From JBEDUK01 sp040414485 (lineage in GTDB: Bacteria > Actinomycetota > UBA4738), in assembly GCA_040414485.1 (NCBI GenBank), contig JBEDUK010000053.1:4552-68551 (forward strand): DNA of 64,000 nt, read 5' to 3'. Position numbers and translations under genes: made by a program. Positions 15,094 through 23,748 of this stretch are shown one piece after another; position 1 is the first letter of the stretch, and the number at the start of each line of letters is the position of its first letter. The notes under the pieces were generated by a model. The model made no database searches. It had not been told where the DNA came from and saw only the letters and a list, made by a program, of their open reading frames with translations.

Positions 15094-17037
15094 CGTAGCC
15101 TGACTATCTTCAGGCTCGCGCTCGCCGCCGGTGAGTCGCGAGGCGATCGCGCCGCCGGCAGCAACGATGAACCAAACGACCCACGACACCGTCGTTCCCA
15201 GACCCACGCCCAGACGCGAAACGATCGTCCCAACGAGAACGAGCGAGCCCGCCCCGACCGCCGGCGTCAGGCCGTATCGGACGGCCGGGTGCGCTCGATC
15301 GCCAAGGACCACGCGCGTCCAGCCATAGCCGGCGATCGCCAGCAGCGCGAGGAATCCGACTGTCCACAGCGCTGAGGGAACCACACCCGGGAAGGAGTTC
15401 GGCTTCGTCGATGCTCGAGCGACATGAGTCGGCAACCGGCCCCTGTCTCCGGGGAGCACGAGAACTCCAGGACCCACCGCCTTTCCCTCACTGCTCAGGT
15501 CGACGAACTCCTTCGTATCGAACGACCGAAGGATCAGGAACGGGGCCGGCGTGGAGCTCCGGAGCACGGGCTGAGCGGCATCCCAGTACGGCCTGACGGC
15601 GGCGCGCATCGCGGGACTGAGCCCGTTGAAGGGGTCGTTGAGCGCCGATGCGACGATGTTTCCGGGAACCATGTGAAGGTGCTCCTGGAGGTTCGCGGGC
15701 AGCGCCGCCCGTATCGTTCGTTCCTTGAGCGCAGCCGACTCAGTCCCCGCGGGACCGAACGGGCTCACCCAGATGACGAATGGACCTGGCTTCAGTGTTT
15801 CGAGCCAAGCCGCAGCCGTTCGCACTTCCTGAAGCGCCTCAGGGGTCACCCAGGGCTTGGGAGCGCCGCTCGCGTACCAGGCCGAGACACCCGGGATCGC
15901 CAGTAGGACGCAGGCCGCCGCCGCCACGACCGCGGCGCCCCTCCCCGCGCGCCGAGCCAACCAGCCAACGGCCTCGGCGATCGCGACGACGCCTGGCACC
16001 ACGATCGCCAGCTCGAGGAACCGGTGCGGCGGAAGCTTCTTCGTCGCCAGCCCGAAGACGATTCCGCCTGCACAGACCACGAGCCATGCAGCCAGAAGAG
16101 ACAGAAGAACGGCTCGCCGCCTCTCATGTCTTTTCTGCGCGTCCGCCGGCTCCAGCAATATCCACCCACCGAATGCGGCGACCGGCGCCAGAAGCCAGAG
16201 ACGAAGGCGCGAGGCGTCGTTCGTCAGCTTCGGGACGAACCGGCTTGGGTCCTCGCGCAATGAGATGGTGTTCGCCGGCGCGCGGAGCAGGCCGAACACC
16301 GTGACGCTCATCGCGCCGGCGACCCAGAGGCCCGCGGAGGTGAGCGTCCCGGCCTCGGTTCGCGCCAGCGACACGGCCTCGCCACGGCTGCGCCGAAGCG
16401 ACCCCGGCGCCAGCAGGATCACCGCACCCAGCAGCATCAGCCCGAACACGGCCAGGAAGAGCCAATGCGCCAGGCCCGCGGCAACGAGCAGAACGACGGA
16501 GCCGACGAACCCCCACCGTGAAGCGCCGTCTGCGGCCGCCGCCGCGACCAGCAGTGTCACCGCGGCGACACAAAGACAGAGAAACAGCAGCGTCGCGACG
16601 TTCTCGTCCACCAGCCGCGTCGCCCCCAGGACCGTTCCTCCGACCACGACCGCCGCCAGCCAGCGCCATCGATGGCGCCCGAGCGACGACCACACCAGCG
16701 CCCCGAGCGACAGCGCGAACACCCCCGGCAGCACGGGTCCGAGCAGGACGGCTACGGTGAACTGAGAGCGCCCGGTCAGCCCGCCGATCAGAGCCGCCAG
16801 CACGGCAGACCCGGGCCGGGTCGACGTCCCAAGGGGCCCCATCCCGTGGTCTGCGACGAACGACGCGCGCCACACGTACCAGGGCGCATCGAATCCGACC
16901 GGCAGGGTATATCCCTTCGTCCGGTACAAACCGAGATAGACGCCCGCGACGCCGACGGCCAGCGCGGCGCAGGCGAGCGCCCAGCGCAGACTCGTGTTGC
17001 GGCCCGGTGGAGACGGTTCGTGCTGCTTGTTCGGCAT
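15082..17037 (-). CDS. GT-C-like polytopic membrane protein (paralogue A of five)
   Basis: 651-residue membrane protein with one N-terminal helix, an outer loop bearing LPVGFDAPWYVWRASF (Asp50), about ten further helices, a soluble region (~400-560) and C-terminal helices. Motifs shared with the other four paralogues: the P-x-G-x-D-x-P-x-Y-x-W loop, RAALPANL, FLILRSFD followed by GPGVLVLPG, and the C-terminal TPAVGAGSLVL. A conserved Asp in the first outer loop is a hallmark of GT-C glycosyltransferases using polyprenyl-phosphate sugars, so that role is inferred. Start ATG 17037 precedes a positively charged N-terminus. It is divergent from the sulfoquinovose synthase gene. No characterised family is recognised. 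Confidence 0.75.
   Translation of the reverse strand: MPNKQHEPSPPGRNTSLRWALACAALAVGVAGVYLGLYRTKGYTLPVGFDAPWYVWRASFVADHGMGPLGTSTRPGSAVLAALIGGLTGRSQFTVAVLLGPVLPGVFALSLGALVWSSLGRHRWRWLAAVVVGGTVLGATRLVDENVATLLFLCLCVAAVTLLVAAAAADGASRWGFVGSVVLLVAAGLAHWLFLAVFGLMLLGAVILLAPGSLRRSRGEAVSLARTEAGTLTSAGLWVAGAMSVTVFGLLRAPANTISLREDPSRFVPKLTNDASRLRLWLLAPVAAFGGWILLEPADAQKRHERRRAVLLSLLAAWLVVCAGGIVFGLATKKLPPHRFLELAIVVPGVVAIAEAVGWLARRAGRGAAVVAAAACVLLAIPGVSAWYASGAPKPWVTPEALQEVRTAAAWLETLKPGPFVIWVSPFGPAGTESAALKERTIRAALPANLQEHLHMVPGNIVASALNDPFNGLSPAMRAAVRPYWDAAQPVLRSSTPAPFLILRSFDTKEFVDLSSEGKAVGPGVLVLPGDRGRLPTHVARASTKPNSFPGVVPSALWTVGFLALLAIAGYGWTRVVLGDRAHPAVRYGLTPAVGAGSLVLVGTIVSRLGVGLGTTVSWVVWFIVAAGGAIASRLTGGEREPEDSQATLRT
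15097..15116 (+). terminator. Hairpin after the molybdenum oxidoreductase stop
   Basis: AGCCTGA (15097-15103) and TCAGGCT (15110-15116) pair perfectly around a 6 nt loop, starting 4 bp after the TAA stop. It lies inside the 3' end of the convergent membrane-protein gene. No T-tract follows. Confidence 0.4.
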
Positions 17038-17049
17038 AGAGGCGTTCCG

Positions 17050-17056
17050 TACGATA
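17050..17056. promoter_or_regulatory. Overlapping divergent -10 elements between paralogue A and sqdB
   Basis: TACGATA reads TACGAT on the plus strand (toward the sulfoquinovose synthase) and TATCGT on the minus strand (toward paralogue A, 13 nt before its ATG). No -35 boxes recognised. Confidence 0.3.
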
Positions 17057-17180
17057 AGTCGTCCGCGCCGGCCGCGATGCACGAAGCACCATGCAGCCGC
17101 GCGGCCGCCATTCGTCTGGATGAAGGCGAATCTCCACGCAACCACGACCCGGCAGGCGGGTACGACGACAAGGAGCGAGC

Positions 17181-18371
17181 ATGCGGATCCTGATCCTGGG
17201 TGGCGACGGATACCTCGGATGGGCCACGTCGATGTATTTCTCGAAGCGGGGCCACGAGGTGCACGCGGTGGACAACTACCTCCGGCGCCGCGCGCACGAG
17301 GAGCAGGGAAGCGATTCCCTCACGCCGATCGCGGCCTCACTCCCCGACCGCGCCCGAGCCTGGAACGACGTCACCGGGCTCACGATCGGAACCTCCGAAG
17401 GCGACCTGTGTGAATGGGACGTCGTCGAGCCGCTGTTCAAGGACTGGCAACCCGACGCGATCGTCCACTACGGCGAGCAGCCCTCCGCGCCCTATTCGCT
17501 CATCGACCGCGACCACGCAGTGGAGACCCAGCGCAACAACGTGGTCAACACGCTGAACGTCCTGTGGGCCATGCGCGACTTCACCCCCGACGCGCACCTG
17601 ATCAAGCTCGGGACGATGGGCGAGTACGGGACGCCGAACATCGACATCGAAGAGGGCTGGATCCAGATCGACCACAACGGCCGCTCCGACCGCCTGCCCT
17701 TCCCGAAGCTGCCCGGCTCCCTCTACCACTGCTCGAAGGTCCACGACTCCACGAACATCGAGTTCGCCACCCGCGCGTGGGGCATCCGCGCCACGGACCT
17801 CAACCAGGGCGTCGTGTATGGGATCGAGACCGAGGAGACGAAGCTCGACCCCCGCCTCGCGACGCGGTTCGACTACGACGAGTACTTCGGCACGGCGCTG
17901 AACCGCTTCTGCGTGCAGGCCGTGATCGGTCATCCGCTGACGGTGTACGGCAAGGGCGGGCAGACCCGCGGGTACCTGAACATCCTCGACACGATGGCGT
18001 GTGTCGAGCTGGCGGCGCTGAACCCGGCGGAGCGGGGCGAGTTCCGCGTGTTCAACCAGTTCACCGAGCAGTTCTCGGTGAACGAACTTGCCGACATCGT
18101 CCAGCGCGCCGGAAAGGAGTACGGGCTGGACGTGGCGGTCGACCACCTTCCGAACCCCAGGGTCGAGAAGGAGGAGCACTACTACAACGCCAAGCACACG
18201 GCGCTCCTCGACCTGGGCCTCAAGCCGCACCTGCTGTCGGAGACCCTCGTCGAGTCGGTGTTCGGCGTGATCGAGGAGCACAGGGACCGCGTGCGGCCCG
18301 AGACGATCATGCCGAAGACGACGTGGAAGGGCACGCCGGCGGGCGACCCGGCGCCGGAGCCCGTCGCGTGA
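17181..18371 (+). CDS. sqdB: UDP-sulfoquinovose synthase (SQD1/SqdB)
   Basis: Makes UDP-sulfoquinovose from UDP-glucose and sulfite; an extended SDR enzyme of 396 residues. The NAD-binding GGDGYLG is at residues 7-13. Thr145 in KLGTMGEYGTP and Tyr182, His183 and Lys186 in YHCSK coincide in number with the catalytic Thr145, Tyr182 and Lys186 of plant SQD1. GIRATDLNQGVVYG and FRVFNQFTEQFSVNEL are near-identical to plant and cyanobacterial enzymes. AAGGAG precedes the ATG. No SqdX-type glycosyltransferase lies in the window; the next gene is a dolichol-phosphate-sugar-synthase-like GT2. Sulfoquinovose is usually for sulfolipid, but in Sulfolobus it decorates N-glycans (Agl3), so the product here is open. 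Confidence 0.95.
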   Translation: MRILILGGDGYLGWATSMYFSKRGHEVHAVDNYLRRRAHEEQGSDSLTPIAASLPDRARAWNDVTGLTIGTSEGDLCEWDVVEPLFKDWQPDAIVHYGEQPSAPYSLIDRDHAVETQRNNVVNTLNVLWAMRDFTPDAHLIKLGTMGEYGTPNIDIEEGWIQIDHNGRSDRLPFPKLPGSLYHCSKVHDSTNIEFATRAWGIRATDLNQGVVYGIETEETKLDPRLATRFDYDEYFGTALNRFCVQAVIGHPLTVYGKGGQTRGYLNILDTMACVELAALNPAERGEFRVFNQFTEQFSVNELADIVQRAGKEYGLDVAVDHLPNPRVEKEEHYYNAKHTALLDLGLKPHLLSETLVESVFGVIEEHRDRVRPETIMPKTTWKGTPAGDPAPEPVA

Positions 18372-18399
18372 CGCACCCGAGCCACGTGGGCACCCGGCA

Positions 18400-19446
18400 G
18401 TGAGTGCACTTCGCGTCGTCGGCGCGCTGTTCGCCGTCCTGATCTTCGTCGTTCAGGTTCGGCGGTATTCCAGGCGGCAGGCCTCGCGGCTCAGCCTGAT
18501 CGTCACGGGCATCATCGCGTTGCTGGTGCTCCTGCTCGCCATCCAGCCGAACTGGTTCAACTTCATCCTCGCGGACTTCGGCTTCCAGGAGGGCAACAAC
18601 CAGCGTCTGATCGGCGTGCTGATGGTCGGCGAGGTGATCCTGTTCTCGCTGATCCTTCGGAACTGGTCGGAGGTCGACACCGCCCGCAGTTCCATCCGCA
18701 TGCTGGTCGAGTCGCTCGCCGTCCAGTCGTTCGACTGGGAGGCCGCCAAACGGCTGCCCGACGACGCACGCGTCGTCGTGGTGCTGCCCGCGTTCAACGA
18801 GGCAGAGAACATCGGCGCGGTCCTGCATGCCATGCCCGAGGATGTCGAGGGCCTCCGCGTGGTGCCGGTCGTGGTGGACGACGGCTCGGAGGACGGCACG
18901 GCGGACATCGCGCGGGCGAACGGCGCGCTGGTGGCGCGGCACCCGATCCGGCGCGGCGGGGGCCTCGCCATGCGCGTCGGCTACGAGATCGGGATCCGGC
19001 TGAACGCCGAGGTCGTCGTCACCATGGACGCCGACGGCCAGCACGTGCCGGACGAGATGACGCTGCTGGTCAAGCCCATCGTCGAAGGGCAGGCCGATCT
19101 GGTCAACGGCTCGCGCGTGCTCGGCGAGTTCGAACGGGAATCACTGGTCCGGCACGTCGGGGTGCACTTCTTCTCCCGGATCGTGACGATCATGATCGGG
19201 ACCCGCATCACCGACGTCTCGAACGGCTATCGCGCGGTCCGCACCGACGTGCTGAAGAACCTGCAGCTCGACCAGGACCAGTTCTGGGCGAGCGAACTGC
19301 TCATCGAGGGCATGCGCCACCGCCTTCGGATCGTGGAGGTCCCGATCACGATCCGGGCGCGGCAGGGCGGCGAGTCGAAGAAGCCGAAGAACTGGAAGTA
19401 CGGATGGCACTTCGCGAAGGCCATCATGAAGACATGGTTGCGATGA
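18400..19446 (+). CDS. DUF2304-GT2 fusion, polyprenyl-phosphate sugar synthase-like
   Basis: 348 residues. The first ~115 are a DUF2304-type membrane module (three hydrophobic segments at about 5-20, 31-50 and 69-88). The rest is a cytoplasmic GT2 domain: VVVVLPAFNEAENIG, VVDDGSEDGT, the DxD motif at Asp210-Ala-Asp212 (MDADGQH), and FWASELLIEGM with the basic end. GT2 enzymes of the DPM1 type transfer a sugar from a nucleotide donor to polyprenyl phosphate. DUF2304 is more often a separate neighbouring protein, so the fusion is notable. It starts 28 bp after sqdB, so UDP-sulfoquinovose is a tempting but unproved donor. A GTG start gives the full first helix. Confidence 0.85.
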   Translation: MSALRVVGALFAVLIFVVQVRRYSRRQASRLSLIVTGIIALLVLLLAIQPNWFNFILADFGFQEGNNQRLIGVLMVGEVILFSLILRNWSEVDTARSSIRMLVESLAVQSFDWEAAKRLPDDARVVVVLPAFNEAENIGAVLHAMPEDVEGLRVVPVVVDDGSEDGTADIARANGALVARHPIRRGGGLAMRVGYEIGIRLNAEVVVTMDADGQHVPDEMTLLVKPIVEGQADLVNGSRVLGEFERESLVRHVGVHFFSRIVTIMIGTRITDVSNGYRAVRTDVLKNLQLDQDQFWASELLIEGMRHRLRIVEVPITIRARQGGESKKPKNWKYGWHFAKAIMKTWLR

Positions 19447-19479
19447 GGGGCCGCGAGCGGCGATGACGGCCGACGGCTG

Positions 19480-19496
19480 ACCGCCGCTGCGGCGGT
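19480..19496. terminator. Hairpin after the GT2 gene
   Basis: ACCGCC (19480-19485) pairs with GGCGGT (19491-19496) around a 5 nt loop in the 100 bp gap after the GT2 stop. No T-tract, so termination is uncertain. Confidence 0.3.
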
Positions 19497-19529
19497 GCCG
19501 GCGGTCACCAATTCGCCACAGGCCCTGGG

Positions 19530-19535
19530 TACAGT
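19530..19535 (+). promoter_or_regulatory. Candidate -10 TACAGT for the membrane-protein operon
   Basis: TACAGT lies 11 nt before ATG 19547, which has no Shine-Dalgarno. A near-leaderless transcript of the four-gene membrane operon would result. No -35 recognised. Confidence 0.3.
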
Positions 19536-19546
19536 TAGGTCGACCC

Positions 19547-21709
19547 ATGCACGCGCCCACCGAAGCCGATCCCGCCAGCGTCGAGCAGCGCGGGGAACAG
19601 GCGACGGCTGGGCGGAAGCCCGCGCACTGGGCGGGATGGATCCGTTCGAATCTCCCGGCACTCGCGCTGGTCGCGCTCGCCGGCGGCCTCGTCGCCGCGT
19701 TCTATCTGGGCCTGTACTGGGTGAAGCGGTACAACATGCCGATCGGCTGGGACACGCCGCGGTACCTGGACCAGGTGAACCTCGTCGCCTCGCACGGCCT
19801 GCGTGGTGTGCCGCACCAGCTTCCCCCGCCGATCAAGACGCTCCCCAGCCGCGGTGCCTTCCCGATCCTCACACTGTCGCTCTCGGGCCTGTTCGGCATC
19901 TCGACGTTCGCGAGCGCGACGGTGGTGCCGCCGGCGGCCGTGGCGGCGCTCGCCCTCGCCGCTGGTGCCCTGGTGACGTTCACGACGAGGCGCGGCGTGT
20001 GGTCCGGCGCGGCCGTGGCGCTCCTGGTGGGGACCTCGGCGGTGGCGATCCGGTTGATGGCGCCGGAGACGTACACGGACAACCTCGTCGCCGCCGCGAT
20101 CTTCGTGGCCGCGCTCGTTCCGCTGGTCTCGGCCGCGGGCGACGCGGCGGCCACCGGATTCCTCGCGGCCTGCGTGCTGCTCGGCGCCGGAGCGATCGCG
20201 CACAGCCTGTCGTTCGGCGTGGTCGCCGCAGCCATCGGCCTGACCGCGCTGGTCTTCGCGCCCGCGTCATGGGCGTCGTGGCGACGCGGCTCGCGCCTCA
20301 CCGACACACCGAGCGCACGGCTGGCGGGCGCGGCGGTGGGGGGCGGGGCGCTCGCCGCGGTCGGGATCTTCGGTGTGCTGCGGGCTGCGCCCGACACGCC
20401 GAAGCTGACCCGCGGTGAGCTGACCAAGAAGCTTCGTGAGGATGTGCCGCTGTACCGGTACTGGATCACGGTGCCGCTTGCGGCCCTCGGCGCCCTCGCG
20501 CTGTGGCGGACCCCGCGGGACGACGAGCCCAACGCGACCCAGGACGCGACCCCGGACGCCGTCACAAGTACGCCGGCGAGCGACGGGTCCGGAAAGGTCG
20601 CGTCTGGAAAGGGTTCGGCCGAAACCGGGCCGGGGACGGCGCGCGTGCTGTTCGTGCTGCTGCTCTCGTGGACCGCGGTGACGCTGATCGGCCTGGCGCT
20701 GTTCGCGCTCGGCCGGAACGCGCCGGCACACCGCTTCCTGTCGTTCCTGCTGCCGCTTCCCGTGCTCGGCGCGGTGGGGATCCTGTGGCTGGCCGGACTC
20801 CTCCGCCGGAGAACCGGCGGTGCGGGCCGCGCCGTCGCGGTCGGTGTGGTCGCCGTCGCCATCGGCGCGTCCGTCGCGGTCGGCTATCACGACCTCTACT
20901 CCACGCTGGCCGGCCCGAACCGTGGCGTGGAGTGGCTGGATCCGGCGAAGGTGCAGGATGCGGCGACCGCCGCGGCGTATCTCGACGCCGCCCGGGTCCC
21001 ATCGACCGACCCGGTCGTGTTCGTGATCGACGATCAGGGGCCGAACCCGCTTTCGTACGTACCGGAGATGACGTACATGCTCCGCGCGGTGCTGCCCGCC
21101 GATCGCCTCCCGAACGTGTACGTCTACGTGGGGAACCCGGAGAAATACCTGCGGGGCCTGCCGACCGAGCGGGCGCATCCCAGGACCTACGACGCGAACG
21201 CCGCGCGCTTCTGGCCGGCGGTCCAGCGGCTGCTTCCGGAGCATCCGATCGCCCTGCTGCTCGCGTCCTTCAACCCGATGTATCAGGCCGAAGCCGCGCG
21301 GACACCCGGGCGGGTGGCTGCCCCCAATGTGCTCGTGCTCCACGGACCGAGGCCCTCGACGCGCGTGGCGGCCCCGGCCATCCCCACCGGACCCCGCGGT
21401 GGCCGTCAGGGAGCGCTGTTCGGCGCAGGCGCGCTGGTGGCGCTCGCACTCGCCGGGTGGGGGTGGGCGTGCGCGCTCCTGCCTCGAACCGTTCGGCCGT
21501 TCGAGTCGTTCGCCATGGCGCCCGCGTTCGGTCTGGCGTTCCTGATCCTCGGCGGCATCCTCGCCGACGCCCTCGGCATCCGCCTCGGCGGCGGGGGCGG
21601 TGCGGCACTGGTGATCGTCGTCGCCGTGGGCGGAGCGGCCGCCGCGTTCGTCCGGCTGCGCCGAAGCTCCGGCCGGCCCGACCACCCCGTGGCGGTCGCG
21701 GCCGCATGA
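19547..21709 (+). CDS. GT-C-like polytopic membrane protein (paralogue B of five)
   Basis: 720 residues, same plan as paralogues A, C, D and E: a cytoplasmic lead, a helix, an outer loop with MPIGWDTPRYLDQV (Asp69), a multi-helix core (to ~440), a soluble domain with LRAVLPADRLPNVYVYVGNP and ASFNPMYQ...APNVLVLHG, then C-terminal helices with MAPAFGLAFLILGGILADALGIRL. A cytoplasmic Asp/Thr-rich loop sits around residues 327-360. It is first in a four-gene unit, each member starting within the previous stop. Likely an envelope-glycan glycosyltransferase or flippase-like protein by layout; no characterised family recognised. Confidence 0.75.
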   Translation: MHAPTEADPASVEQRGEQATAGRKPAHWAGWIRSNLPALALVALAGGLVAAFYLGLYWVKRYNMPIGWDTPRYLDQVNLVASHGLRGVPHQLPPPIKTLPSRGAFPILTLSLSGLFGISTFASATVVPPAAVAALALAAGALVTFTTRRGVWSGAAVALLVGTSAVAIRLMAPETYTDNLVAAAIFVAALVPLVSAAGDAAATGFLAACVLLGAGAIAHSLSFGVVAAAIGLTALVFAPASWASWRRGSRLTDTPSARLAGAAVGGGALAAVGIFGVLRAAPDTPKLTRGELTKKLREDVPLYRYWITVPLAALGALALWRTPRDDEPNATQDATPDAVTSTPASDGSGKVASGKGSAETGPGTARVLFVLLLSWTAVTLIGLALFALGRNAPAHRFLSFLLPLPVLGAVGILWLAGLLRRRTGGAGRAVAVGVVAVAIGASVAVGYHDLYSTLAGPNRGVEWLDPAKVQDAATAAAYLDAARVPSTDPVVFVIDDQGPNPLSYVPEMTYMLRAVLPADRLPNVYVYVGNPEKYLRGLPTERAHPRTYDANAARFWPAVQRLLPEHPIALLLASFNPMYQAEAARTPGRVAAPNVLVLHGPRPSTRVAAPAIPTGPRGGRQGALFGAGALVALALAGWGWACALLPRTVRPFESFAMAPAFGLAFLILGGILADALGIRLGGGGGAALVIVVAVGGAAAAFVRLRRSSGRPDHPVAVAAA

Positions 21710-23748
21710 CCGGGTTCCGCGCCGGATCGAACCGCGCCGGGCCTGCCGTGTGGGCCCTCACCGGCGTCGCCGTCGTGGCCGGCGGCCTGCTGTACCTGAA
21801 CGCCTACCGGTTGCACCACATGCAGCCGGTCGGCTGGGACATCTACGGCTACATCTGGCAGACGAGGGCGGTCGGCCACGGAGCCCTGTCCGGGATTGGC
21901 GCGCGGCCGGGTGTTCCGCTTCTGGCCTCGCTCCTCGCGTCCGTGGTCCCCCTGGCGGCGTCGCGCGAACTGGTCGTGCTGCCGATCGTGATGGCCATGG
22001 CGCTCGCGCTGGCCGCCGGGGCGGTCGTTCGAGCCGGGTTCGGTGTGCGCCATTGGTTCTTGCCGGTGCTGGTCGCGACCGTGCTCCTGTGGCCCGGGGT
22101 GGGCAGAACCCTCGCCGGCTACGAAGGGAGCCTGCTCCTGCTGGTGCTCCTGGCGGCCGGTGTGGGCGTCCTGGTCCACGCCGACGGTCGTCCGCTGCGC
22201 CTGGTCGCGGCCGGCCTGATCCTGCTCGCCGCCGCGCTGTCACACGTGGCGATCTTCGCGGCGTTCGTCGCCGTGCTCGGCCTCTTCGTGGTGCTCTCGC
22301 TGCCCGCCTTCATCCGCGACCGGCGGGCGGGCGTTCCCTTGCTCGCCACCGACGCGGGCGGCGCGGCGGTGGGTGTCCTCGGCGCGACCGTGGGCGGCGC
22401 CGGGTTCCTGTTCGGCGTGCTCGGGCTCCGCCCGGGCGATTCGCTGCACACGAACACGGTTTCCTTCCTGTTCGGCGGCCGCACGCTGGACGAGATCCGC
22501 CGGATCAGGCCATGGGCGACGCTCCCCGCGGCCGCCATCGGCGCGACGGCGGCGGGCTGCATGACGGGCGGGGAGCCGGATGCGGCCAACGAGGGCGCGG
22601 CCGCCGGCGGACGGCCGGATCGCGGTCCGCGCAACCGGCCCGCCGGCGCGCTGGTCCGCTGGGGGATCGCCTGGCTGGCGGTCGCCGCGGGCGGTGTCCT
22701 GCTGTCGCTCCGCGGGTACGCGGTGCCCGGCGGACGCTTCCTCCTGTTCGCGCTGCCACTGCCGGTGCTGGTCGGCCTCGGCCTGGCCACCGTCGCGCTG
22801 CTCGCCACCGGCTGCAGGCTCGGCCTGCGCGCGGCGGTGATGGCGATCCTGATCGTCGGCATCCTGGTCGGCCTGGGACGGCAGGGGTACCGGTTCATCC
22901 AGTACCAGTACGTGGAGACCCACGTGATCCTGGCGAACGAGCTCAACGCCGCGGCCACGTACGTGCAGGGCCTGCCGCCGGGAACTCCGGTGGTGGTGGC
23001 CGTCGACCAACCGGGCCTGGGCGGCGCCTACACCCCGAAGCTCAGGCTGAACGTGATCAGGTCGGCGATGCCGCCCGACGCCATCACGCGCACGTTCGTC
23101 TTCATCGGGCGGCCCGAGGACCTGCTCGCCGGAAGACCGACCCTGCTCCCGGGCGGCCCGCGGTGGCACGCGGCATACAACACCGCGTCGAGGCTCGCCT
23201 GGTCGCAGGCGCAGACGGCTTTGCGGTCCGGCGGCGTCGCCCTGGTGGTGCAGCGTTACAACTCCGCCGGCTACGCGCGCGCGATCGCGGCCGACAACAG
23301 CCGGTGGGTCGCTCCCGGGGTCTACGTGCTGCGGGGTCCCGTGCATCGGGTCTCCGCGCCGCCGCGAGCGGGGCCCTTCCCGGCCCTCCCCGCCGGGCTG
23401 TGGGGGCTCTGCATCCTCGCGCTCCTCGGCGCCGCCGGATGGGGCTTCGCGGCCGTCCTCATGCCGCGCGACCGCACGTCCGCGCTCGACGTCCTCTGCC
23501 TGTCCCCCGCCATCGGGGCTGCCGCCGGCGTGCTGGCCTCCTTCGCGATCGCCGCGGCCGGTGCGGATCCCGCAGGCCCGCTGGGGATCGTCGCCCTCGC
23601 GGCCATCGCGGCCGCCGGGCTCACCGCCCGCACCCTGGTCCGCCGACGGGACCGCGCCGGCGATCATCGGCCCGGCGAACCGGACGGCGAACGCGGGGCC
23701 GACCCCGCGGCTTCCTCCCCCTCTCCGGGCATCCTGGATCCGGCATGA
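21706..23748 (+). CDS. GT-C-like polytopic membrane protein (paralogue C of five)
   Basis: 680 residues beginning at an ATGA overlap with the previous stop. After the first helix the outer loop carries MQPVGWDIYGYIWQTRA (Asp45). A multi-helix core follows, then a soluble domain with IRSAMPPDA, FVFIGRPEDLLAGRPT, VVQRYNSAGYARAI and VAPGVYVLRGP, and C-terminal helices with LSPAIGAAAGVL. These are the family signatures shared with A, B, D and E. The tail is acidic and Ala/Pro-rich. Function by layout only: a probable polyprenyl-phosphate-dependent sugar transferase or a related envelope enzyme. Confidence 0.75.
   Translation: MTGFRAGSNRAGPAVWALTGVAVVAGGLLYLNAYRLHHMQPVGWDIYGYIWQTRAVGHGALSGIGARPGVPLLASLLASVVPLAASRELVVLPIVMAMALALAAGAVVRAGFGVRHWFLPVLVATVLLWPGVGRTLAGYEGSLLLLVLLAAGVGVLVHADGRPLRLVAAGLILLAAALSHVAIFAAFVAVLGLFVVLSLPAFIRDRRAGVPLLATDAGGAAVGVLGATVGGAGFLFGVLGLRPGDSLHTNTVSFLFGGRTLDEIRRIRPWATLPAAAIGATAAGCMTGGEPDAANEGAAAGGRPDRGPRNRPAGALVRWGIAWLAVAAGGVLLSLRGYAVPGGRFLLFALPLPVLVGLGLATVALLATGCRLGLRAAVMAILIVGILVGLGRQGYRFIQYQYVETHVILANELNAAATYVQGLPPGTPVVVAVDQPGLGGAYTPKLRLNVIRSAMPPDAITRTFVFIGRPEDLLAGRPTLLPGGPRWHAAYNTASRLAWSQAQTALRSGGVALVVQRYNSAGYARAIAADNSRWVAPGVYVLRGPVHRVSAPPRAGPFPALPAGLWGLCILALLGAAGWGFAAVLMPRDRTSALDVLCLSPAIGAAAGVLASFAIAAAGADPAGPLGIVALAAIAAAGLTARTLVRRRDRAGDHRPGEPDGERGADPAASSPSPGILDPA

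Noticed and set aside
20503..21705. Long in-frame upstream extension of paralogue C
   Set aside because: It is out of frame with paralogue B, Arg/Pro-rich and unlike any protein; the ATGA junction gives the real start.
21750..23744. Long upstream extension of the YfhO-like gene
   Set aside because: Shadow of paralogue C; the start at the ATGA overlap begins the YfhO-like N-terminus.
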